Shown one piece after another: positions 19,246 to 27,436 of a stretch of DNA of 64,000 bases; within the stretch, counting starts at the first letter, position 1; each line of letters begins with the position of its first letter. This stretch comes from HGM04593 sp045588485 (lineage in GTDB: Bacteria > Bacteroidota > Bacteroidia > Bacteroidales > Bacteroidaceae), in contig JAZNEI010000065.1 in NCBI GenBank assembly GCA_045588485.1, forward strand, positions 1-64,000, read 5' to 3'. The position numbers and the translations under genes were made by a program. Below the pieces are notes generated by a model. The model ran no database searches. It saw nothing but the letters and a program-made list of their open reading frames with translations, and was not told the DNA's origin.

Positions 19246-19545
19246 ATGAACGATAGTATAAGCGATATATTCAAATGGATAGCAAGACATAAATACCTTG
19301 CTGTGACATTGGCATTCTTGGCCATTATAATACTTTTCGATGAGAACAACCTCCTTAAACATATACAGAACCAACGTGAAATTTCCTCGTTAAAATCGGA
19401 GATAGAGAATCTGCAAGAGCAACACGATGCCCTTGAGAGCAAGCTCGAGGTGCTTGACCGCGATGTCGAAATAATGGAGAAAGTTGCACGTGAGAAGTAT
19501 GATATGCAGCTGGAAAACGAAGAGATTTTTATTATAGAGGATTAA
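19246..19545 (+). CDS. FtsB/DivIC-like septum formation initiator
   Basis: A 99-residue bitopic membrane protein. It has a short cytoplasmic start, one transmembrane helix at about 17-33 (YLAVTLAFLAIIILF), then a coiled coil at about 40-82 rich in Leu, Glu and Gln, and an acidic C-terminus. Membrane helix, coiled coil and length are those of FtsB/DivIC divisome proteins, which bridge FtsL and FtsQ in other bacteria. No ftsL or ftsQ is nearby, so assignment rests on architecture. It sits 27 bases before a small membrane protein gene on the same strand. Confidence 0.8.
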   Translation: MNDSISDIFKWIARHKYLAVTLAFLAIIILFDENNLLKHIQNQREISSLKSEIENLQEQHDALESKLEVLDRDVEIMEKVAREKYDMQLENEEIFIIED

Positions 19546-19572
19546 CAGGACTCATACAAACAGACATTTACA

Positions 19573-19908
19573 ATGAAACTGAAGGATATTCTTTATAGAA
19601 TAGGAGGCATTACTCTTATTGCAGGTGCATTGGCAAAATTCTTTCTGCCTGTTTATGGAGCATACATCTATACAATAGGGGCAATACTTTTTGCAGTGAT
19701 GCAGTTTATATGCCGTCCGCGTGGCGGCAGTGTTGTTCTGCGCCGTCTCGTGTTCCAACAGCAGATTGGCGGTATATGCATTATCACAGCTGCTGCACTT
19801 ATGTTCACGCATACTCGCAACGAATGGATTGTGGCAATGACCATCGGTGCATTGTTCGAACTATTTACAGCATTCCGTATTCCACAAGAACTTGAGAAGC
19901 AGAGATAA
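19573..19908 (+). CDS. Small multi-pass membrane protein, function unknown
   Basis: 111 residues with three or four hydrophobic helices (about 8-27, 30-47, 65-82 and 86-102) separated by short basic loops such as CRPRGG. I do not recognise a named domain. It is probably an inner-membrane protein co-transcribed with the upstream FtsB-like gene. Its stop codon falls inside the long palindrome that ends the unit. Confidence 0.7.
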   Translation: MKLKDILYRIGGITLIAGALAKFFLPVYGAYIYTIGAILFAVMQFICRPRGGSVVLRRLVFQQQIGGICIITAAALMFTHTRNEWIVAMTIGALFELFTAFRIPQELEKQR

Positions 19909-19953
19909 TCGATAAAAAAACAGAGCCGCGGCTCTGTTTTTTTTATCGATTAT
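19905..19953. terminator. Bidirectional terminator between convergent genes
   Basis: A 16-bp palindrome CAGAGCCGCGGCTCTG (19921-19936) is flanked by A7 on the left and T8 on the right, and outside these by ATAATCGAT and ATCGATTAT. Read in either direction it is a strong hairpin followed by T residues. It serves the membrane protein gene (+) and the S46 peptidase gene (-). Confidence 0.93.
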
Positions 19954-19962
19954 CCGAAGGTC

Positions 19963-22095
19963 TTACTTTACAATGGTAAGCTCATCGATGATGCGCTGGC
20001 AACCGCCGAACTTGTCTATTACGAACAGAACGTAACGTATATCCACGTTGATACAACGTTGCAGATTATCGTCAAATGTAATATCACCACTGAGCGATTC
20101 CCAGTTTCCATCGAAAGCCAGTCCGATAAGTTCACCACGAGAGTTAAGCACACCACTACCGCTGTTACCACCTGTAATATCGTTGGTTGTCAGGAAAGCA
20201 AGAGGCAATTCGCCATTGGGCAGCGCATATTGGCCATACTCTTTAGCATTATACAACTCTTTGAGACGTGCCGGAACAATAAACTCACTGTTCTCGGGGT
20301 TCTCTTTCTCCATAACACCCTTCAAGGTTGTATAGTGATTATATGTAACACCATCACGAGGCTGATAAGGCTTTACTGTTCCGAAAGTAAGACGCATTGT
20401 AAAGTTTGCATCGGGTGCAACAGGTTTACCATCGGCCATCTCCAAAAGACCTTTAAGATAGGTCTTATGCAAAGGATTAATTGCAGCAGTATACATTGAG
20501 TTCTGAGTGGAGAGTTTCATATAACTGTTGAAGATTGCCTCACGCAAGAGATAAGCAGGGTCTTTCTCGAACTTCTTTATATTGGGCTTCTTCATGAACT
20601 TATCGAAGTTCTTCTTATTACTGAGGATAGAGTTATCATAGACATAGTCGATATACTTTTCCCAATTACCTTTATACTTCTTTTCAATCTCATTGAGATA
20701 CTCATCACGCTCCTCGGGTGTTGTAAGTGATATATAAAGAGGGAGTGTCGATTTTGCAATACGACGGTCTATCTCATGGTTATAATCGCGGTCGTGCAAC
20801 CAATCATATATATTTTTGAAATTCTCGGGCTTATCAATAAGTTCCTTTACCGAACTCGAGAGGTTTCGGTATACAAACTCGGTATTCATAATAAGCTCGC
20901 TTGTGAGTGTTGTAAGGTAGAGCATACGCGCATTCTGCTCTACTGTCTCATTGATTTGGTCGACAACCTTTGCATACTCGCTGTTTCCTACCCTCTGCGC
21001 AAACTCCTTGAACTTAACCTCATTGGCCAGTTTTTTCTCTACTACTTTGTTATCGACAATAGCCTTATTCATACCAATGGAGTTCTTCCAATAGTTGCTT
21101 ATACGGGCAAGTTTGTTGGCATACTGTATGGTAGCCTCCTCACTCTTTGCCATCTCCTCGCGGATAACTTTTAGTGCAGCATCGCGCATTGCAATACGGG
21201 GGTCGTTGCTATTGTACATACGGCTCTTTACCTCGCCACCGGTGAGGAAACGTGATGTACTGCCGGGGAATCCCATTATCATTGCATAATCGCCAACCTC
21301 TTGGCCTGCAAGTGATATTGCAAGATGCTTGGGAGTGCTCAGCGGCTTGTTGCTCTTGCTGTAAGCGGCAGGATTGCCATTCTCGTCACCATATACACGG
21401 AACACCGAGAAGTCGCCGGTGTGACGTGGCCACATCCAGTTATCGGTCTCACCACCGAACTTTCCGATTGACGAGGGAGGAGTGGCAACGAGACGTACAT
21501 CGGTATATCTCTTATAGTATACAAGATAATACTTGTTACCCTCGAAATAGGGTTTCAACTCGGCATACATATACTGCTTACCTTCGATATTATCGGCTTT
21601 AAAGAGTTCCTGTGCAATAGCACGAAGCTTAGATGAAGAGAAACTCTCTTGCAGAGTAAGACGACCGTCGGCGATGCGGGCATTAACCTCATCGGTAACA
21701 TCGGTAATCTTAGATACGAAGGTAAAGCTTATATCCTCGCAAGGAAGCTCCTCGGCATAGCTGCCCGACCAGAAACCATCCTTCAGATAGTTATGCTCTA
21801 CTGTGCTCAACTGCTGAATGTAGCTGTATCCGCAGTGGTGGTTTGTAAATATAAGACCGTTGGGCGATACAATCTCGCCTGTGCAACCGCCACCGAAAAT
21901 ACCGATGGCATCTTTCAACGAAGGAGCATTGGGAGAGTAGATATCATCGGCAGATATCTCGAGTCCAAGCTCACGCATACGGTCTTCGAGGTTCTGGCTG
22001 CGCATCAACTGCAAGAGCCACATACCCTCATCGGCTGACACCTGTGCGGGAAGTATCAACAGGACAGCAATCAATGACAAGAAATACTTTTTCAT
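19963..22095 (-). CDS. S46 family dipeptidyl-peptidase, DPP7 type
   Basis: Exported serine exopeptidase that removes dipeptides from oligopeptide N-termini and feeds amino-acid use. A signal peptide (KKYFLSLIAVLLILPAQVSA) fixes the start at the ATG at 22095; the open frame extends 21 codons further but without a second signal. TNHHCGY (H86/H87) carries the catalytic His, TDNWMWPRHTGDF the likely Asp region, and GGNSGSG the nucleophile Ser645. The residue 18 after the serine (G663 in FDGNW) is Gly. By family knowledge Gly here goes with DPP7 (hydrophobic P1) and Arg with DPP11 (Asp/Glu P1). Length 710 is normal. Confidence 0.93.
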   Translation of the reverse strand: MKKYFLSLIAVLLILPAQVSADEGMWLLQLMRSQNLEDRMRELGLEISADDIYSPNAPSLKDAIGIFGGGCTGEIVSPNGLIFTNHHCGYSYIQQLSTVEHNYLKDGFWSGSYAEELPCEDISFTFVSKITDVTDEVNARIADGRLTLQESFSSSKLRAIAQELFKADNIEGKQYMYAELKPYFEGNKYYLVYYKRYTDVRLVATPPSSIGKFGGETDNWMWPRHTGDFSVFRVYGDENGNPAAYSKSNKPLSTPKHLAISLAGQEVGDYAMIMGFPGSTSRFLTGGEVKSRMYNSNDPRIAMRDAALKVIREEMAKSEEATIQYANKLARISNYWKNSIGMNKAIVDNKVVEKKLANEVKFKEFAQRVGNSEYAKVVDQINETVEQNARMLYLTTLTSELIMNTEFVYRNLSSSVKELIDKPENFKNIYDWLHDRDYNHEIDRRIAKSTLPLYISLTTPEERDEYLNEIEKKYKGNWEKYIDYVYDNSILSNKKNFDKFMKKPNIKKFEKDPAYLLREAIFNSYMKLSTQNSMYTAAINPLHKTYLKGLLEMADGKPVAPDANFTMRLTFGTVKPYQPRDGVTYNHYTTLKGVMEKENPENSEFIVPARLKELYNAKEYGQYALPNGELPLAFLTTNDITGGNSGSGVLNSRGELIGLAFDGNWESLSGDITFDDNLQRCINVDIRYVLFVIDKFGGCQRIIDELTIVK

Positions 22096-22151
22096 AGTTC
22101 GATAATTAATGTTTTTATTATTTATAAATACTCGTTCACGATAAGAAGTTA

Positions 22152-22170
22152 TTGACAACTTCTAAACTTC
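22152..22170. repeat. Dispersed motif copy upstream of the S46 peptidase gene
   Basis: On the minus strand it reads GAAGTTTAGAAGTTGTCAA, related to the left arm of the repeat before dxs. It lies immediately downstream of the -7 element at 22173-22180, so it would be in the 5' leader. Confidence 0.35.
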
Positions 22171-22172
22171 TG

Positions 22173-22180
22173 CGAAGATA
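22173..22180 (-). promoter_or_regulatory. -7 element of the S46 peptidase gene
   Basis: On the minus strand this reads TATCTTCG, a good -7 match, about 78 bases before the ATG. No convincing -33 TTTG was found. Confidence 0.45.
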
Positions 22181-22208
22181 CATTAAAAAGATGTTGCATC
22201 GCTAATAT

Positions 22209-22228
22209 GGCAGATAAAATTATCTGCC
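22209..22228. promoter_or_regulatory. Palindrome, possible operator
   Basis: GGCAGATAAAATTATCTGCC is a perfect 9-bp inverted repeat around AA. It sits in the divergent region between the S46 peptidase and the DUF4369 lipoprotein genes, just upstream of the peptidase promoter. No T tract follows in either direction, so it is more like a protein-binding site than a terminator; the binding protein is unknown. Confidence 0.4.
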
Positions 22229-22316
22229 TGACCAATAAAATATCCCCTTTTTGTTCTTCGGAAAGTGTTGTAAAATGTTATAACTTCATAATTTGCAGCT
22301 AAATCTGTTGCTTCAA

Positions 22317-22349
22317 TTTGGAAAATACATAATTTGATTCTTATATTAG
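22317..22349 (+). promoter_or_regulatory. Promoter of the DUF4369 lipoprotein gene
   Basis: TTTG (22317-22320), 21 bases and TATATTAG (22342-22349) approximate the Bacteroidetes promoter, 19 bases before the ATG. Confidence 0.4.
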
Positions 22350-22368
22350 CACCCGAAACACAACTGAT

Positions 22369-23067
22369 ATGTACAAACTACTGAGATATATTCTAATAGC
22401 AGCATTCTCGCCTGTGTTCTTTTCATGCTCCGAGAGATACTGTATCAAAGGGACAACCGATGGATTCTATAATGGCGAACAGGCATATATAAAGGTCGAC
22501 AGCGGCGGTGTATGGTACACGGTCGACTCGTGCGACATTCTTCACGGCTGTTTCGAGATGAGTGGCGAGGTTGAGACTCCTTTCCTCTCTTCGCTCTTCA
22601 TTGGCGAGGAGGCTATTATGCCCGTAATAATCGAGAATGGGGATATTGCAGTAGAACTTTCTATGCGCGATGCCAATATCAGCGGAACACATCTCAACAA
22701 TCAGTTGGCACGCTTTATCGAGGATAAAGAGGGGTACGAGCGCCTTATTATGGATATTGAACGCCACGAGACAACATTAATACTTGATGGCAAGACTGCC
22801 GAGAGTGCAGCAGCCATGGTACGCGACTCACTGGCAGCCGTTGGCGACTCTATGAACGAGTTTATCGTAAAGAGCATACGCACACACTACAACACCGTCC
22901 TTGGTCCTTGTCTTTTCCAGTTGCTGTGCAGTGCAATGCCCTACCCTTATATGACAAAACAGATTGAGAGCATACTTGCCGACGCGCCCCAAAGTTTCAA
23001 GGAAAATGAATTTGTCAAAAAATTTATCGAGGTGGCAACAGAGAATGTACGACGTATGAAGGAGTAA
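22369..23067 (+). CDS. DUF4369-type lipoprotein
   Basis: The N-terminus is a lipoprotein signal with VFFSC and the lipidated cysteine at C20. The mature part begins with the beta-rich block CIKGTTDGFYNGEQAYIKV, typical of DUF4369, a domain often found ahead of thioredoxin-like TlpA domains. Here 232 residues leave no room for a thioredoxin domain and no CxxC is present, so it is a stand-alone form. The C-terminal half is helical and charged. Location is probably the outer-membrane inner leaflet or periplasm; function is unknown. dnaX follows after about 100 bases with its own -7 element. Confidence 0.75.
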   Translation: MYKLLRYILIAAFSPVFFSCSERYCIKGTTDGFYNGEQAYIKVDSGGVWYTVDSCDILHGCFEMSGEVETPFLSSLFIGEEAIMPVIIENGDIAVELSMRDANISGTHLNNQLARFIEDKEGYERLIMDIERHETTLILDGKTAESAAAMVRDSLAAVGDSMNEFIVKSIRTHYNTVLGPCLFQLLCSAMPYPYMTKQIESILADAPQSFKENEFVKKFIEVATENVRRMKE

Positions 23068-23138
23068 ACACATATAGGTTGTTACCCATCGACCACGAAA
23101 AAACGACAGAATTATTTTAATCTTCTCTTGCCTTGCAT

Positions 23139-23146
23139 TATCTTTG
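23139..23146 (+). promoter_or_regulatory. -7 element of dnaX
   Basis: TATCTTTG lies 20 bases before the ATG. A weak TTTA at the right distance (23115-23118) could be the -33 box. Confidence 0.45.
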
Positions 23147-23165
23147 TTGCATAAAGCAATAAGAT

Positions 23166-24965
23166 ATGGAGAACTATATAGTTTCGGCGCGAAAATACCG
23201 CCCCGACACATTTGAATCGGTAGTAGCACAAAAATCACTTACCACAACACTTAAAAATGCCATACAGAGTGGCAAACTTGCACACGCTTTTCTCTTTTGT
23301 GGTCCGCGTGGAGTGGGAAAGACCACTTGTGCACGAATATTTGCAAAAACAATAAACTGTCAGAACCCTACACCCGATGGTGAACCTTGCAATAGTTGCG
23401 AGTCGTGCCAATCGTTCAACCAACAGCGTTCTTTCTCGATATATGAGCTTGATGCGGCAAGCAACAACTCGGTAGATGATATTCGTGCGCTGAACGAACA
23501 GGTAAGAATACCTCCACAGACCGGCCGATACAAGGTATATATAATAGACGAGGTCCACATGCTGTCACAAGCGGCATTCAATGCTTTTTTGAAGACACTC
23601 GAAGAGCCACCTGCACATGCTATTTTCATCCTTGCAACCACCGAGAAGCATAAAATTCTGCCAACTATCCTGTCGCGTTGCCAGATTTATGATTTCAGCC
23701 GCATAGAGGTTGCCGATATCATTGGACACCTGCAGAATATTGCAATGAATGAGGGTATAAACAGCGAACACGAAGCACTGCGCATCATTGCACAGAAATC
23801 GGACGGATGCATGCGCGATGCACTATCGTTGTTCGACCAGATGGTGAGTTTCACACAGGGTAACCTTACATACAGCAAGGTTATAGAGAGCCTGAATGTA
23901 TTGGACTACGAGTACTATTTTCGCCTTACACAGAATATGCTTTCGGGCGAGACGGCACAAGCTTTGTTACTTTTCAATAACATCCTATCAAGAGGCTTCG
24001 AGGGTAACATCTTTATCGAGGGTGCAGCATCGCATTTCCGCGACCTGCTCGTAGCCTCGGATGCAGCAACAATGCCACTCTTTGAAGGCAGCGAAGAGCT
24101 TGGTAGAAGATATGCCGAGCAAGCCGGAAAATGCACACCACGTATGCTGATATCGGCTCTGAAATTATGTAACGACTGCAGCATGAACTATCGTGCAAGC
24201 CGCAACAAGCGCCTTTTAGTAGAACTGACAATTATACAGCTCACACAGCTTATTTGCGACGAGAGCGATGAGGGGAGTGGGCGTAAGCCCAAACAGTTAA
24301 AACCAATATTCAAAACACAGCAGCCGCAACAGGTAACACCACAACAGCAGCCGCAACAGGCACCTCAAACGACTCAGCAGCATACTGCGCAAGAGCCGCA
24401 ACAACAAGCTACTCAGCAACGGAAAAAGGAAGAGACTAAAATTCAAGGCCGCCCCGAGCATCTGCGCCAATCGCCTACAGGAATGACCTTGGGGAGAATG
24501 TTCAGTTCTACAATGTCGCAGAAGGCTGCTGCAACAGAGCAGCAAAGCAATAACACAGCAAAAGTTGACAACAAGACACCACAACCGGCTGTTCAAACAG
24601 CAAAGCCTTTAACAAACGAGGATATAGTACGCGCCTGGATGAGTTTTGCCATGAGGCTACCCGAGAACGAGCGTGCCCTTGCCGACAGAATGAAGATAAT
24701 CGCGCCCACTTTAAAGGAGAATGGCACTTTTGGAATCTCGGTCGATAATCAATTGGTAGCCGAGATGTTCGAGAACGAGGCAAAGAGAATTTGCTCGGGG
24801 ATGTCCGATGAGCTGGGCGGTGCAATGCTAAAAATGACAATTGAAGTAAACAAAGTGGTTGTAGAACGACACGTCTACGACCGCACCAAACAGTTCGAGA
24901 TTCTAAGAAAGAAGAATCCGTTGTTGAACAAGCTACATGCAGAATTAGAACTAGAGTTATCATAA
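23166..24965 (+). CDS. dnaX: DNA polymerase III subunits gamma/tau
   Basis: Clamp-loader ATPase that assembles the replicase. Walker A GPRGVGKT is at residues 46-53. A four-cysteine zinc site follows (C65, C75, C78, C81), then Walker B in VYIIDEVHML and the sensor region LATTEKHKILPTILSRCQ. Domain III is about 230-370. A low-complexity linker rich in Gln and Pro spans about 385-430, and a distinct C-terminal domain of about 120 residues would be the tau part. No A AAA AAG slippery heptamer was found, so only the tau-length product is predicted. It is followed by a long palindromic terminator. Confidence 0.95.
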   Translation: MENYIVSARKYRPDTFESVVAQKSLTTTLKNAIQSGKLAHAFLFCGPRGVGKTTCARIFAKTINCQNPTPDGEPCNSCESCQSFNQQRSFSIYELDAASNNSVDDIRALNEQVRIPPQTGRYKVYIIDEVHMLSQAAFNAFLKTLEEPPAHAIFILATTEKHKILPTILSRCQIYDFSRIEVADIIGHLQNIAMNEGINSEHEALRIIAQKSDGCMRDALSLFDQMVSFTQGNLTYSKVIESLNVLDYEYYFRLTQNMLSGETAQALLLFNNILSRGFEGNIFIEGAASHFRDLLVASDAATMPLFEGSEELGRRYAEQAGKCTPRMLISALKLCNDCSMNYRASRNKRLLVELTIIQLTQLICDESDEGSGRKPKQLKPIFKTQQPQQVTPQQQPQQAPQTTQQHTAQEPQQQATQQRKKEETKIQGRPEHLRQSPTGMTLGRMFSSTMSQKAAATEQQSNNTAKVDNKTPQPAVQTAKPLTNEDIVRAWMSFAMRLPENERALADRMKIIAPTLKENGTFGISVDNQLVAEMFENEAKRICSGMSDELGGAMLKMTIEVNKVVVERHVYDRTKQFEILRKKNPLLNKLHAELELELS

Positions 24966-24999
24966 TAATAGGTCGGAAAATTTCCGACCTATTATTATG
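24961..24999. terminator. Bidirectional terminator-like palindrome between dnaX and rnc
   Basis: Perfect 19-base arms (24961-24979 and 24981-24999) surround a single central base, with GGTCGGAAA and TTTCCGACC at the core and A/T-rich outer parts that act as the T-rich tail in each direction. It includes the last bases of dnaX and lies between convergent genes. Confidence 0.8.
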
Positions 25000-25008
25000 A
25001 TAAAAATA

Positions 25009-25764
25009 TCAACCTGTTATACGTGTAAGAGCCTCACGCGCTGCGTTCTGTTGACTCTCGCGTTTGGAAAAGCCTTCACCGTGACCCATAACCTCGCCAT
25101 CCACAAGCACCTCACTTATAAAATAAGGACCATCGGGACGCTGTTCCTCGCCACACAATATAAAAGAGAGCTGACGATGCTCTTTCTGCGACCACTCTAT
25201 AATTCGGCTTTTGAAATTATTGTCACAGACGATAATCGATTCCAAATCGGATATTGCATCAAAAACACGCTCGAAGAGAAAACGTCGGCAGTAGTCGTAA
25301 CCTCTGTCGACATATATTGCCCCTACAAGCGCCTCGAAAGCATTGCCGAACACATAACTGTTATGCTGGTGCCCAAGCTCACTTACCTCTACGATTTTAT
25401 CAAGTCCTATCTTAACCGCAATATCATTGAGACTCTCGCGACAGACAAGTCTGCTTCGGGCCTTTGAGAGAAATCCTTCACGTTCCTTGGAGAAACGCCA
25501 ATAAAGATAGTCAGCAGCAACTGAGCTAAGAACAGCATCGCCCAGAAACTCGAGCCTCTCGTTACAAGTGAGCTTACGCCTGCCTGTTGCACAGGAACTG
25601 TGAGTAAGCGCCATCTTATATGATGCTATATTACGAGGCCAAAAGCCCAACAATGAGTATAATAAAGAATAAGACTCTTTATCTTTACGAAACAAGAGCC
25701 TTATTCTATCTATCAGGTTTTTCAATTGATTATCTGTTTTCAAATTTTCTTGAATGCTATACAA
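25009..25764 (-). CDS. rnc: Ribonuclease III
   Basis: Endonuclease for double-stranded RNA in rRNA and mRNA maturation. The catalytic domain has NERLEFLGD with metal ligands E69 and D76. The second site reads GNAFEALVGAIY: E144 is kept but the usual Asp is Asn (N141). A double-stranded RNA-binding domain fills about 175-250. No ATG start exists in a suitable place. The frame can start at TTG 25764, or at TTG 25743, which overlaps the fabF stop as TTGA; the latter is attractive for coupled translation. It is the last gene of acpP-fabF-rnc. Confidence 0.93.
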   Translation of the reverse strand: MYSIQENLKTDNQLKNLIDRIRLLFRKDKESYSLLYSLLGFWPRNIASYKMALTHSSCATGRRKLTCNERLEFLGDAVLSSVAADYLYWRFSKEREGFLSKARSRLVCRESLNDIAVKIGLDKIVEVSELGHQHNSYVFGNAFEALVGAIYVDRGYDYCRRFLFERVFDAISDLESIIVCDNNFKSRIIEWSQKEHRQLSFILCGEEQRPDGPYFISEVLVDGEVMGHGEGFSKRESQQNAAREALTRITG

Positions 25765-26993
25765 ACATTGTGACCACCAAAGCCGAATGTATTTGATATT
25801 GCCACATTGACAGGGCGCTTCTGTGCCTTATTGAATGTAAAATTCAGATTGTAATCAATCTCGGGGTCCTCGTCACCTTCGGTAAAGTTTATGGTTGGAG
25901 GTACTGTGTCGTTCACCATAGCAAGCACAGTGATTACAGCCTCAAGCGCTCCTGCAGCACCAAGAAGGTGGCCTGTCATAGACTTTGTAGAGCTTATATT
26001 GAGTTTGTAAGCATGCTCACCAAAAACACCCTTGATAGCCTTTATCTCTGAGATATCACCTGCGTATGTAGACGTTCCGTGTACATTGATATAATCGACA
26101 TCCTCGGGCTTCAAGCCTGCTTCATCGATGGCATTCTGCATAACTCGCATTGCACCGTCACCCTCGGGATGAGGAGCTGTCATGTGGTGCGCATCGGCTG
26201 TAAGTCCCGAACCGACAATCTCGGCATATATCCTGGCCCCGCGTGCCACTGCGTGCTCATATTCCTCGAGTACCAAACATGCAGCACCCTCGCCTATGAC
26301 AAAACCATCGCGGCTCTTGCTAAACGGACGTGATGCAGTCTCGGGAGAGTCGTTACGCACCGACAATGCGTGCATTGCATTGAAACCACCTACTCCCGTA
26401 GGACAGATAGCAGCCTCGGAACCTCCTGCAAGCATAACATCAGCACGTCCCAGACGTATCTGGTCGTATGCGTCTACTATGGCATTAGATGCCGATGCAC
26501 AAGCCGAAGTTGTCACATAGTTAGGGCCTTTAAGACCATAACGTATTGATATTATGCCTGTTGTCATATCCGAAATCATCTTTGTGATGAGGAACGGAGA
26601 GAAACGGGGACCTTTGTCAGGGTTAAGAAAATAGGGTGCCAACTCATCTTCGAGAGCGCGGATACCACCGATACCCTCGCCATATACAACACCTATGCGG
26701 TTACAATCCTCCTTCTCGAAATCGAGCTTGCTATCTTCTATGGCCTGTACTGCCGAAGCAACACCAAAGTGTGTGTCACTATCCAACTTACGTGCCTCAC
26801 GGCCAAGCTGTGCGCTCGAGTCGAAATTCTTAACCTCGCAGGCAAATCTTGTTTTAAAAAGGGTTGCGTCAAAACGAGTAATAGGTCCTGCTCCACTTAC
26901 TCCATTAGAAACATTTTCCCAAATTGTGGGAATATCGTTACCAACGGGAGAAATAGCACCAAGACCTGTTACAACTACTCTTCTTGATTTCAT
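25740..26993 (-). CDS. fabF: Beta-ketoacyl-ACP synthase II
   Basis: Condenses malonyl-ACP with acyl-ACP in fatty-acid elongation; cytoplasmic. The Cys-His-His triad is visible: C165 in TSACASA, H305 in VHGTST and H342 in MTGHLLGAAG, with K337 nearby. Length 417 fits FabF. It follows acpP by 40 bases and overlaps rnc, giving the acpP-fabF-rnc unit common in bacteria. The residue after HGTST is Tyr where Pro is frequent, a minor difference. Confidence 0.96.
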   Translation of the reverse strand: MKSRRVVVTGLGAISPVGNDIPTIWENVSNGVSGAGPITRFDATLFKTRFACEVKNFDSSAQLGREARKLDSDTHFGVASAVQAIEDSKLDFEKEDCNRIGVVYGEGIGGIRALEDELAPYFLNPDKGPRFSPFLITKMISDMTTGIISIRYGLKGPNYVTTSACASASNAIVDAYDQIRLGRADVMLAGGSEAAICPTGVGGFNAMHALSVRNDSPETASRPFSKSRDGFVIGEGAACLVLEEYEHAVARGARIYAEIVGSGLTADAHHMTAPHPEGDGAMRVMQNAIDEAGLKPEDVDYINVHGTSTYAGDISEIKAIKGVFGEHAYKLNISSTKSMTGHLLGAAGALEAVITVLAMVNDTVPPTINFTEGDEDPEIDYNLNFTFNKAQKRPVNVAISNTFGFGGHNVCIAFKKI

Positions 26994-27033
26994 CTATTAG
27001 AATAGTTAGGTTATATGTATATATAGGAAGCGA

Positions 27034-27276
27034 TTACTTCTCAGCAACCATCTTCTCTACATACTTAACTGCATCGCCTACAGTTGCAATGTTCTCAGCC
27101 TGATCCTCGGGGATAGAGATACCGAACTCGTCCTCGATCTCCATGATGAGCTCAACGCGGTCGAGTGAATCTGCGCTAAGGTCATTTGTGAAACTTGCCT
27201 CAGAAGTAACCTCTGACTCTGATACACCGAACTTCTCAACGATAATAGCTTTTACTCTTGCTTCAATTTCTGACAT
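27034..27276 (-). CDS. acpP: Acyl carrier protein
   Basis: Small acidic carrier of growing fatty acyl chains. The phosphopantetheine attachment site is S37 in ADSLDRVEL. Length 80 and the strongly acidic helix II are typical. It opens the acpP-fabF-rnc operon and has a promoter immediately upstream. Confidence 0.97.
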   Translation of the reverse strand: MSEIEARVKAIIVEKFGVSESEVTSEASFTNDLSADSLDRVELIMEIEDEFGISIPEDQAENIATVGDAVKYVEKMVAEK

Positions 27277-27314
27277 AGTTGTATGATTTTAGTATTACAA
27301 ATTGTTAGATGATG

Positions 27315-27346
27315 CAAAGGTATGGCAAAATTCACAAACTGCCAAG
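27315..27346 (-). promoter_or_regulatory. Promoter of acpP-fabF-rnc
   Basis: On the minus strand CTTG (27343-27346), 20 bases and TACCTTTG (27315-27322) fit the Bacteroidetes consensus with one change in the -33 box, 39 bases before the ATG. Confidence 0.6.
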
Positions 27347-27436
27347 AAAATGTGTAAAAAATGCATTAAATTTTTGCACATTTAGCCTCATTTGTGCAAA
27401 AACAGATGTTTTTTCACACCTTTTCTATGAGTAAAA

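Noticed and set aside
22096..22158. N-terminal extension of the S46 peptidase
   Set aside because: It would put 21 residues ahead of a clear signal peptide; ATG 22095 is the natural start.
24420..24440. Possible programmed frameshift site in dnaX (GGAAAAAGGAAGAG)
   Set aside because: In frame this is CGG AAA AAG, so the canonical A AAA AAG heptamer is missing its first A, and no supporting stem-loop was seen.
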